Of a stretch of DNA of 64,000 nt, positions 23,850 to 35,300 are shown piece after piece. The notes under the pieces were generated by a model. The model had not been told where the DNA came from. It did no database searches and saw only the letters and a list, made by a program, of their open reading frames with translations. How positions within the stretch are numbered: the stretch's first letter is position 1; each line of letters opens with the position of its first letter. Source of the DNA: Tigriopus japonicus (lineage: Eukaryota; Arthropoda; Copepoda; Harpacticoida; Harpacticidae); the NCBI GenBank assembly GCA_010645155.1, contig CM021316.1, positions 11,156,119 through 11,220,118 of the forward strand, given 5' to 3'. Both the position numbers and the translations under genes were made by a program.

Positions 23850-25074
23850 TCAATGGGACAAAAATCCGAGAGTGCGTGACCGCTTTTTTTCAAGTAGCGA
23901 AGGGCCTACTTTACCGTTTTAGGAGACTTCTATTTTAGTAATGCTTCAGTAGAAATGCAATTACATGATGTTTTCGACAGTCTATTCCCAAAGTTAGGTG
24001 GAGTTCTTTTAAGGGAGATATTTATCTACGTGATGAAAGAGTCTTTGAACAGATTGGTTGACATATTGTTGAGGATGAGGCATATTAAAAATGATCCTAA
24101 TTTGAGGTGGGACAAAATTTCCTGCTGCTATTGCAAGTTAGGTGTTGAGGGCAGATTAAGTAGAAGTTATCAAAGATCAGCACGCCCTTTGACTGTGTTT
24201 GACCCTGGCCGCTCTTGCTTGCTCTTTGATTTTGAAGTTGCCAGTTCCTTGATCCCCTCACAAAGAGGGCTTGCCTCAACCAAGACTTCTCACTGATCTC
24301 GACCCTTGATTAGTGATGGACCGAAAGCGCTTTCAGCCGAAATTACGGCCGAAATTTGGGTTTGGTTTCGGTTATGCCTACCAAAACCGAAAGCAGACAA
24401 ATACTATATAAAATGGAGTTTGACAACAAAATCGAAAAAAATTGGTCCAAAAACCTCTGAAATTTAAGTTTTCCGATTTTTCAAAATTTGCAACTACCAA
24501 ACATCGAACACATGAGCATTATATTTTTTAAGGCGGATTTTTATTTGAACAATTTTGTAATTAGCTCCTTTCGGTTTCGGTTAAGCCCTCTTTCGGCCAA
24601 AACTTTTGGTTTCGGTTATGAGACCTTTTGGTCCATCACTACTCTTGATTTATGGTAATACATCTTTCTGTACTCAGCCTTGTTAGATAACTCTCTGGCA
24701 AACAGGGGCAAAAGTAACAGGCGGGAAAAGATGAAGTGCTTCCATCAGAAAGATGACTTGTCTGCTGCCGTCTGTTTCTGTTCAGTAATCCAGCCAGAAT
24801 GCACCAAGACACCCTAAATATAAGGGCAATCATTTTTTATATGCCTCATCCTCAACAATTTGTCAACCAATCTGTTCAAAGACTCTTTCATCACGTAGAT
24901 AAATATCTCCCCTAAAAGAACTCCTACTAACTTTGGGAATAGACTGTCGAAAACATCATGTAATTGCATATCTGCTGAAGCATTACTACAATAGAAGTCT
25001 CTTAAAACGGTAAAGTAGGCCCTTTGCTACTTGAAAAAAAGTGGTCACGCACTCTCGGATTTTTTACCCATTGA
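23850..25074. mobile_element. Foldback element with ~247-bp inverted arms and a nested hAT MITE
   Basis: Arms 23850-24097 and 24828-25074 are inverted copies, beginning TCAATGGG and sharing ATCCGAGAGTGCGTGACC and CATCACGTAGATAAATATCT (inverse orientation in one arm). The 730-bp centre contains the hAT MITE 24311-24641. No target duplication is visible at the outer edges, so the class is open. Confidence 0.7.
24311..24641. mobile_element. hAT MITE of the TAGTGATGGACC family, copy 2
   Basis: Ends TAGTGATGGACCGAAAGC and TTTTGGTCCATCACTA; flanked by CCCTTGAT (24303-24310) and CTCTTGAT (24642-24649), one mismatch in 8. It is inverted relative to copy 1 at 19427 and nested in the foldback element 23850-25074. 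Confidence 0.8.
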
Positions 25075-26288
25075 CGGCGCATTTTTTGCGTACAAGACAA
25101 TAGTTCTGATCTTAATGTTTGACTTTAGCACAAATGCCCTTTTTCAGACATTTTCATAGTTTGGTTCTTTTTGGTTAAGCCTTGCTGTGCATTGACCATT
25201 CATTAATTTCGCTAAAATTTTCCTGAAATATTTCTTCCAGCCTTAAAAACCAAGACAGTATTTAATTTTTCTGCGAACAAGCCAAAAATTCTTAAACAAA
25301 TCTTGGAAAATTTGAGAAACATTGTTAAATTATTTTATATTTTATATAAATATTATTTATAGAAACGCGTACATTTCGGAGAAATGTTGATGTCAAGAAT
25401 TTTTTTCATGGTTTGCCAAAGAGTGGCATTAAAACACACTCGTTAGGTGGCAACTATGTCTCAATTTGACCGCAAGAGGCGCTTGTTTTATGGAATCAGC
25501 TGAAAATTTGTTCAGGGTTCATTGGCACTCTTCTAACTTTGGTTCCAACCATATGTGGACTCTTTGATAGGTGTGACAAAGGACTCAGTCTTGCTGTAAA
25601 ATGGAATCAGACTTGTCTGGCCAGATTGAAATCAGAGAAACTCTGGCATTATCAAGTACCAAACGAGGTAGAGTAGAAGCAAATTTCTTCATAGCATTCA
25701 AAATGGCCCTCATTTTTTTCCACTTTGCATTTTATCTGACAAAACCGAGACTAAGCAATAACTAAGGGGTAAAAAATTCCGAACCATAAACTAACATGTT
25801 TTTCTTAAACATTTGGCATGGATTGACTTTTGCGCTTTGTTTCAACGAATGATGAAAATATCTTTGAAACGGCTAACCTTGACCAAAAAAAGTCGTTTTT
25901 GTCTAGAAGCTAGGCCCTTGTGCCAGATATTGAAAATGGTTTTTCTGCATTTTGATATGCAACGTACAGTAGCCTTCTGATGCAAATGAAAACAGTCGCA
26001 AGTTATATGCTTTTAGTGCACACCAGGGTAAAAGTGAGAGCTTTTACACTAACAGACATCATCAATTGTCCATCTTTTACCCAAATACAGTTGTTGATAT
26101 TTTTTGGCCGATAATTTGTTTCGTGAGAGAAAACACAAGTGCTTCCTAGGTAAAAATTTATACTGTTTATGGACAAAAGCCATCAGTATTTCTTTCACAT
26201 GACGCGGTATTCGGAGTGTCTCTATGGTTGCTAGAAATGCCATACATTGTTGTGAGTGTGCCTCAAGGTTTAAGCAAAGTTGGATCTC
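25075..26288. other. Intergenic DNA upstream of ABHD14 copy C
   Basis: About 25085-25240 repeats sequence found at 15975-16130. The remainder shows no gene or element ends. Any promoter of copy C would lie at its right end; I see no clear TATA box. Confidence 0.35.
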
Positions 26289-29228
26289 ATGAAAAGATTC
26301 TACCAAAGAGCCCTTCAAATCGTCACAAATGTGTCATTGGTTTTATACTTTGGTTCGCTTATAATCTTGGCGTTGACTTGGATCACCAGATCAGACTTGG
26401 ACACAATCTCTGAGGATTGGAGTACCTTTGATTTTTCCCTCAGTGACATTCCGGAAAACGTTTCAGCATTCCTGAAAAATAACGAGCATGACATTGACAT
26501 GTTTGAAAAAATGGTCACTGTTCAGGTTTGTACCGGGTGTTCCAAAAGAAACGGAAAACCTAACCCTTACACTTTCTCGTCAATTCAACAATCAAGATAA
26601 AGATGTTTCTCGGGAAGGGGCGATTTTGAAAACATGGTTTATGTTTATTTGTCCAAAAAAATGCTTAATATTGAAAAAGACCGGAATTCTGGTTAAAAAG
26701 AACACATGTACCTTTAGAATCGTTAGCTGCTGCAGCTTTTTCATAGATATTTTGAGGCATGGTTTGATGTATAATTGATTTTGAATCACCTGTAGATATC
26801 TAATTTGACTAAAATTAGGGTGGAGAGGTATCTGACATACCAGAATTTTAAAAGGGCCACAATTGGCGCAGCAGGGAAGGAGCAACCAGTGGGCTGCGGC
26901 CCAGATGTGGGCCCAGGGGTGATTCTTGGGGGGCCCAAGAGGCATAACGAAATTCCACAATAGTGATATCTATATGTGCGCTTCTCCCTTCTAATTGGTA
27001 AGCCGCTCAAGGAATTTATTTGTTATTTCACATCTTTGAGATGGAATCAACATATTCAAATTGAACCGTATGAAAAGGGTTAGGAACAACTCATTGAACA
27101 AATTTGAACCAGCAAGAGAAGACCGGTATTTCTTATTTGACAAGGATCAGCAATCAGTAGGCTTTGACCATACATCTATACTACATATATTAATTTGTGG
27201 TTTCAGCGGTTTTAAGGGATTTAATATAGTTATTTCGACTAATTTACTGAAAAATACAAAATTTAATAAACTAGTGCACACTTTAACAAAACATCTTCAT
27301 CGTGATACTCTGACATTGGAAAATGACATTGAAAGTTCTGAAACACTTTCATAGAGCAAAGCTATGTACTAACGCAGAGGTCGGTAACCACTTTTGGATA
27401 AAGGTCCACAAATTTGTTTACATGTTGTCAGGGGCCACCAATTAGACGTTGGTAGGTTCAGTTGCCAACAAATTAGCGATCAAAGAGCTTTAGGCCCAAT
27501 TGTACAGTATTTTGGATGTTTCACGGACCCACTATTTTGGACTTTCCCCATGGCTTCTGGGCCCATCAAAGACTACCCTTGGCCACATGTGGGCCGCGGT
27601 CCAACGGTTGCCTGCCCCTGCACTAACGCATCAAATAATGATCAAAATGGATACAATAAACACCAATTTCTTCAATCATTTAAGATTCAGATCCAGAAAA
27701 AATATCACAAACTGTTTAATAATATCATGGTCCTCATTAATAAAAAAAAGTTGTCAGCATGATTGGACAAGTCCTGATGATTGAAAAAGGGTTATAATGC
27801 TTCTTGGCCTGAACGCCTGCGCCCGCATGAGGTCTCAGCTTATGATTTCACTCTATACTTGAGAACCCTGTCTTGCAAGTTGATTTATTTAATTGTCATT
27901 CAAGTTCAGCCTTTCTACCCAGAACTCATTGCTTGCTCCCAGATTAGCTTGAGTAAACGTATCTTTGCTCTGCCTGAGTCAGTCATTCAATCTACTTATG
28001 AATGTTTTTAGGGCCAACTCATTTACACAATTGAAGCGCCTCCAAAGGAATATGTATTGCCTCAAAGTGGGAAAGAGATTTTGTTGCTTCATGGATGGCG
28101 TTCCTTCTCAGAGACTTGGCACACTCAACTCAAGACCTTGCAACTCTTGGCCGTCCTTGGACACAGGGCTGTCGCTGTGGATCTCCCGGGTAAAAGACAC
28201 TCAAAGTGCTTAATTTTTAAACTTGTAGCTCTGTACTCCCAGTACTACGTGCAAGAAACTGCCCAAGGCAGTTTCTCATCCAAACATTTTGGTTAAGTAT
28301 TGCGTAGGCTAATAAGCCTACAGCGCGCAACCATGAGACACTTTATGAAACTACCACCATCAAACTCAAAACGAATATTGCTTCAATCAGTTGCATAAAG
28401 GGAAGTTCAGTGTCATTTTTATTGCTATAACCACATATGTACCCTGTCCCTAGGACCTATTTTTGCAAATCAGGTCTAGGTTGGAGCTATCTACTAATAG
28501 CGATGCAACAAAGCACAATCAAAAATGCATTAATCGTCTGTTAGATTTTTTTCCAAGGAGGATTATTCAGAGCGTTGCCAGATACTAAAAGAATGTTATA
28601 TGTTGTGTTCAAGAGTAATAATTGCACAAAAACAAGGAAAATGATAACAAAAAAATACAATTTTCATCTCAAGTTGCTTGAAATCAGTTTGTACATCCTT
28701 GGGTTGTACTTTGTGCTACCTAATATATAAATATTCTGTAGGTCTGGGAAGATCATCAAAATCCGGGTTTCCTCGGGATCAGCCCAAATTTTTCGGTCAC
28801 CTCCTGGAAGCACTCTTTGGAACAAGGAAGACTATCGTCATTTCACCATCTTATTCAGGAACCTTCTCTATCCCTTTTTTGACCCAAAAACCCGGTAGGG
28901 GCGCCACTTGCCACTTATTCTCTATGTGGTGACTCATTCTATCATTCTATGGCTTCTTTCAGACTTATTTTGTGGATTTGTCCCCATTTCTCCCGTCATT
29001 GATATTGATGTGGATGGAAAAATTGTGAAATCAATTCAGGTCCCAACCATGATCGTCGTGAGTGACCAAGATACTCCTATCGAAAGGTTATCTGTTATGG
29101 CTTTGAAAGCCATTGCAACCTCTACAGAAGCATTGATGATAGAGATCGATGAAAAGTTTGAACTAAAAGATCTACATACGTTTCATACGGCATTATATAA
29201 CTTTCTTGAGGTGTTGAATTGTGAATGA
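26289..29228 (+). CDS. ABHD14: ABHD14-like protein, copy C, catalytic histidine missing
   Basis: Exons 26289-26525, 28012-28189, 28742-28894 and 28963-29228 give 277 aa with phases 0,1,1; exon 2 has exactly the length of copy A exon 2 (178 bases). An N-terminal anchor ([16 protein letters not shown]) precedes the fold: [28 protein letters not shown], nucleophile elbow [11 protein letters not shown], then [10 protein letters not shown] and the acid loop [10 protein letters not shown]. Where A and B have RHPCYLDDP and GHDCHIEDP, copy C reads DEKFELKDL, so the general-base histidine aligns with glutamate. All exons are open and splice sites canonical, so this looks like a maintained pseudoenzyme rather than a pseudogene. 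Intron 1 carries hAT MITE sequence at 26866-26955 and 27375-27620. Confidence 0.9.
26866..26955. mobile_element. Truncated hAT MITE (CAGGGGTCGGC family)
   Basis: Inverse of the right end of the copy at 27375-27620: CAGTGGGCTGCGGCCCA, TGTGGGCCCAGGGGTG and GGGCCCAAGAGGC align. The left end is absent. Intron 1 of ABHD14 copy C. Confidence 0.55.
27375..27620. mobile_element. hAT MITE (CAGGGGTCGGC family), 246 bp
   Basis: Ends CAGAGGTCGGTAACC and GGTTGCCTGCCCCTG; flanked by TACTAACG (27367-27374) and CACTAACG (27621-27628), one mismatch in 8. Internally similar to 63628-63876 (shared GATCAAAGAGCTTT-GGCCCA). Intron 1 of ABHD14 copy C. Confidence 0.8.
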
Positions 29229-29383
29229 TTGCGGATATAGAAATATATTTTTCTCGATATGGAACAGGTAGTGGGATATTTCAACAACAGATATGAGAAA
29301 AGATTTTAGGAACACGGGGAACGTTCATTCCAATCGATAAGGAGCGAATTGAAAGCTGGCAAAGTAGTATTGCATATCATTTG

Positions 29384-32300
29384 TTACGAGTTCATGGCTT
29401 TCCCGTTGGTTTCCAGAGTTGCCTGTTGTAGGCACAGTAACATATTCATCTGAAATCGGAATTAAAGAAGAATAAAAATACTTGAAACATGTGTCGTCTT
29501 AAACTTCCTCAAAAACATGTAGATTACTTGGATAACTTTTTTCCTTTGTCCTGCTTTACTTTGGCTAGGTTTGTATCATATGAACGATAACACTTCATTG
29601 ATCATACCGTTGATAAAAAATCCCAAACATCTTTATTGTTCCTGCATATCTTAACCTAAATCAATTTAACATTGGCCTTACCAATGGATCCTCGGCCCCG
29701 TCAGGTTTGACCCTCTCTTCAGTGGCTGAGGAATCGGATCGAGACGACCAATGGGGACGGCATCGGCCATCAAAGACCCGCTGAAGGTCACGTTGGAGAC
29801 TCCCACTCTCATCTTTCCAAGGCCACGTTCTAATAACAAATTTAACGGGGTCTTCGCCCTTGTCGTCTAATTGGAGCTTCGATGTCCGTCTCAGTTCGTG
29901 AACGAGGATGGCGTTCCACGTGTTGACAAACCATTGCCGAAATTGTCTGGAGCCCTCTAAAGGGCATTCGAGGAAAATATGTAGCTTGGGGACCCAAGAT
30001 GACCTTTGGTACAGAGCCTTGCACACCAAGGCCAACCAAGTGACCCCGGACATCAATTCAGGGTGAGCCAGGGTTCCATCTAGGACCTCTTGGCCCAAAA
30101 GTCGTTTGCGAAGGACGAACCCTATCAAATGAGGCAAATAACCAGACAATGGACTCACATGGGTCATGTCCGCTGGGAACACTTGCTCATTTTTTTCCGT
30201 CGTGGCTATGACCAGAATGTTGCGTCTCATTAGGGACTCTTTTTGTTCCAACAAGTGCTTGGCCAAAGTCGAGTCTACGGTTTCTAGCAGAAAGGCCGTC
30301 ATCTCGCCATTGTTCTGGGAACTTTCGGACAACATTTCCGAGAGAATATCTTGGCTCTGGCCTTCCAATTGTCTCTCGGCACAATCGATTGAAATGATGG
30401 AAGAACACGCCACGGATTTCTGTCCAGAATGGGTCCTCAGACAAGTTCGTAACAATTGGGTGGCTAGAAATGTTTTTCCAGATGATTGCGGTCCACAAAG
30501 CAAGATCAGCCTTTCATCTAATAAGGTTTGAACGTAATTCTCCACTTCATCCAAAGGCCGGAGTGTCTCAAATGCAAGTTGTTGTACAGCGTTGGATTTG
30601 AAAGCTAGTCTGATCTCACTCAGTCCATCACGACCATTTGCTTGTTCCTCTTGGATAAGGAGATGATGAGGCTTTCCCCTTCCTCTCACCAGAGCACTCC
30701 CAAGGGATTCGCCATCACCCCAAGAAAGTGGTTTATCCATTCGCTCTGCTTCATCACACTCCCCATCAAGCGGAAAGTTCCGGGTCCAGCCCAAAAAAGT
30801 GAAGCCTTCCAGGGATTGATTGCACTCAATCAGGCCCAAGAGACAATTGGGATCCAAGCGTGCCATAAACATTCCGTACAAACGTCGAAGGGATTCGTCC
30901 AGGTCATGCAAATTTAATCGGAACAATTCCGGTGAGTGGAGATGTGGCAAGATGAGTCGACCAATTGGCACGTCCTCCAGGAACACCAATACCTCTCTCG
31001 CTTGTCCCATTGGTGCCAATGTGGAACAACAGCTTAAGATCAGGGAACTCCGAGGTCGATGGTTTGAATGGCGAGAGGCTTGTTTTGTCGAGCTTATAAG
31101 TTGGTGCTTCAAGTCCTCGTTCTCCAATTTCACGTACTGGAAAAGTTCTCGTCATATTACAGTATTTTTATGGCGTGTGCCTCACATTTTGATTGGTATC
31201 TCTTACTTTCAGTTCTTGTCGCATCTTTGCCACAGCCTCACGAAGAGATTGAAGTTGGGATGCGGAGCTTAGAGCCTCCAAACGAGTTTCGGTGAGCAAA
31301 TCATCTTTGGCCAAGAGTTGCCTCTGCATTTCATCCATTGTTACACCATCCAGTCTGCAACATGAACATGGTCCAACATAAACGAACTAGCCCTTTCTTT
31401 TTTGTTAGAGAATGAAGCACTGAATTGCTGGAGTGGGAGGCTAACGGTGAGAATTATGATTTCCAGAAGGATTGATTCAATTGCGTTTTGCTGCAAACCA
31501 GGCCTGGCTTGTATTCAGTAGACGACGTATTTCAATTTTTAGCTCAATCGAACCACGGAGTGAAAAGTTATGCCCTCTCAAACTTGTGCACTGTAGAGAG
31601 CATAGAATGAATGAGCTCGCCCTTTTGTGGCAAAACAATTACCAGAAAAGGGCTAGCTCACTCATTCTCGGTAGGATTTGCACTGAACTTTGAGAGAGCA
31701 TAACTTTTGACGCCGCCGTTTGATTAAGCTGAAAATTGAAAGACAAATTTAAGTCAACCAAGACAAGGTCTCATTTGCAGAAGAATGTGATTACTTTGTT
31801 CCTACAAGAGATCATGATTCCTTTCAATAGCCTCTCAGTCCAGTGAAATTCAGTGGTTCTTGGTTAGAGTTATGAACGGTACAATAGTATGAGGAAAAAG
31901 ATCACGAAACAAACTGAAGTTCATCGGCAATCTGAATACCAAATCAGTAGGTTGGAATGACCTCAAAGGGATTGAATCTTGACACGACTACTCCTTTGCA
32001 TGCTTTGTTCCATCAACGATGCCAAGCCAAATATTCCTTTCCCAAAAGTATGGTTCAGACATGGAGCTGTCTTGAATGCACTTACTTCATAAACCAAAGC
32101 TCAATGTGAGGGTAAAGCGTTAATGGGTGTTTCTAACATGTGTTGTATTATTGTATTCGATCCTAAAAGGGGCAACCAATTTCCATAATGGAACCCACGT
32201 TCCCAAGAGAAATGTGAGAGGGTCAGCAAATAAACTTACGCTGAGACGGAAATGCTTCGTTGGTTCGACTTCAGATTTGGTGGTTCAGAATTGGAAAGTC

Positions 32301-35300
32301 GATTTTCCCGGGTCTCATCTGCACTGTTGTAACCATTGGAAGTGGCCAAATCGGTGTTGGAATCACAAATACTCGAGTTTGATTGCGAAAAACGACGAAC
32401 CCGGAACGCTTTGTTCAAAGATGATCGGAACTGAAATTGATCAAGGAACCTGTTGTGTCAAATAAAGAACCATCTTCTTCCACAACAAAAAGTCATTAAG
32501 GAAGAAGTTTGGGGAACTCAAACCACAAGATAAAGTTGGGGAGAGATTCAAATGGTTGGTTCCAATTTGGGGATTGAATTTGGAGAAGGGGAGCAACTTA
32601 CGAAGCAAGATCGAGAACAGACCCAAATGTAATATCAATCTGATAATGATAGCACATGGAACAAGGATCAAAGACACTCATAGTCTAATGAAAATATTCT
32701 GAGGGGGAATAGAAAGGACTGGAAGTCGTTGAGGAAATGGAACTTTTCAAACATTTACGTACCCAAGTGTTCTTCTTCCCACTTTTAGAGTGCTTCCGGT
32801 TGATCACATTGAATTGGGATTGAAAGCCACTGGTTGAAGAGTTGGAGGTGCTCAAGACGTTATCATCCGATTTCCATCTCATTCCGCCCTTGGAACAATA
32901 ATCTGGGAACGAAAGGAAGATTCAGTTTTGAGCATAAGAAAAAAGGGCCGATCGAAGATTGACTGATTACTTACCAAAAGGCTGACTTTGACGATTAGAT
33001 AGGATCTCTTGACGAAGATTCAAGAGCTCTTTATCCTGTAAAGGAAGCTACCATAAGTGCTGAGTAAATCATATTGAAGCAACGAGTGCTCCTTATTAGC
33101 TATAGTAAATCGATTGATTTATTCATTCACAACCTTCTTCATCTCGCCCAATAAGGAAAATAAGGAGTTTCTTTTCACACCTGATTTCATTTCTCCTACA
33201 TTATTTTGGTTCTTTTCCAAGGAACCGATCCTTTTTGTTGGTCTGTTCCCCAAAGTTCCACGCTTTCAAATGACGTGCTGAGTTGTTCAGAGGAAAAAGT
33301 TGATTGAAATGAGAACCGTGGAACCCTAACATCCTGGTGGCTCTTTTCATTAGTGGCTTCCTTTTGAATACAATTGCACCAACCCAAAAAGGGGGGCCCA
33401 ACAAAAGAGAATTGTTCCCAGATTCTACCTTCTTTTGTAAGCAGATGCGTTCCCAGAGCATCTCTCAAATATGGTCCCTGGGATTCCCGAGAAAGAAATT
33501 ACCTTTTGTTCCGTCTCATTCGTCAATTTGGCCAAGCGAGTTGTCATGTTCGAGAGCGAATGTTCGAAGGCTGACACCACGTGCGCCTGAACAGTACATA
33601 CGGAGGCGTGGAAAGGAAAATGAAGATTGAGAGACCACACAACAAGTGATCGAGATGGGCAGATGTGGCCAACTTTAGATGCTGATTTTCTTATTTTCTT
33701 ATCAAAAAGTCCGTTTTTGAAACGTTCTTCAATGCTTGAGGCTCAAAAATGTTTTAGTGCAAAGGTAATGGGGAGGGCCACCAAATAGTTGTACGTGGGG
33801 TATCCAGACTATAGAGAGACTGGGCCTGCATTTCGTAAAATTGCACCATTTTCGGATTGTTGTCAAAACTTGAAATAAAGATTCAACTCTTGTGAGCAGA
33901 TGTTATTTCACAAATTTTGTTGTCAGACAAATTTGTTCGAAGCTATGATCTAATTAGAAAAGGTATGTTGGGTAACCCCTGCACGTTTCAAGAGCGATAA
34001 ACTTGTCAAAATCCAATATTTTGTAAAGTAAAGATGTTGCTCATACTCATATTTCTATGTTTGGTGAACATTTGTCCAGAAAAAAAATGATAAATTTCGA
34101 TTTGAGACACCTTAGCATTGAAAGATACATCATTTTTGTCAAGTTGTTCGCTCTCGACGCTTATTTTCTATGTATACAGGGGTCAACCAACATACCTTGC
34201 CTAATTAAATCATAGCTTCGCGCAAGTTTGTCTAAGAACAAAATTTGTAAAATAACATCTGTTCACAAGAGATGAATCTTCAATTCGATTTTTTATCAAT
34301 CCAAAAATCGTACATTTAATTGCGTTACAAGCCCAGTCTACCTCTAGTCTGGATATCCCTCGTAAATTACATTTTACAATGTAATAATCAAAATCTTGAG
34401 TTTTGTCCAAAATTACAAAAATCGGGGAAATGTGCTTGTTCTGTTATTTTTTTTGGGGAAAAAGATCAGTTTATCAATCAAAATCAAAGTTAGGAAACAA
34501 CCCGACATTAAATATTGTAGTTGCTATAAAAAATATTTAGTTTATCGTTGGGGCCATCAGATATTTGTAAATAATTATTTACAATGTGATTACAAAAATT
34601 TGCGATTTTTTTCCAAAATTACAAAATTTGAAAAATAAAAAAAAACTCTAAGAAAATTGCTTGTTCCTTTCAAAAAGACGTGGAAAAAGGTGGCAAAATC
34701 AAACTATGAAAAGATGCAGAGAGGATTTTTTACATTTGTAACAATATGAGGAAAAGGCCAGTTTCCATTGCAATTAAAGAGACAAGTGCAAAAAAAATTC
34801 CCCCCAAAAATTCGATTTCAATACATTATTTCTCAAAATAATTTACCAGAATTTGGTGGCCCTGATAATGAGGATGAAAATTTGGAGACACTGAACTTGA
34901 AAATAAACAAAGGGAAACTTTTTCAAATTCCTTTTCTCAGTTCCAGAGCAAGGAGTGTAATTAAATCCAGCTTGTTTCATTTCATTGAATTTCTCAAATC
35001 CTGCTCTTCATACTGGCAGTGGCCCATTTTGTTTCCAATCTCGCATTGATCAAACTTTTATACGGCAAAAATACTCATCTCACATTGGTTGAAAGCTGGT
35101 TGGTGAGTTGCAGTACTTTCTCCCTTTCTTCTTGCAATTCTCGTTGGAGTCTGGCAAAATCCACAGAAGACAGTGGGTGTGCAGCTGTTGTATTAGGAAC
35201 TTTCCCAGTTTTAGCGAAGGATGTTCCTTGAAGTTGAGACCCTGCAACACAATCAGGGTTATGAAGTCAAGTTTATCTTTATGTGTATGTCTGCAAGCGC

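Noticed and set aside
28255..28275. Perfect hairpin GAAACTGCC-CAA-GGCAGTTTC
   Set aside because: A 9-bp stem in intron 2 of ABHD14 copy C with no terminal duplication or known role; too short to claim a function.
30820..31272. 150-codon open frame antisense to the NAV AAA exon
   Set aside because: It is the shadow of a strongly conserved coding exon on the other strand.
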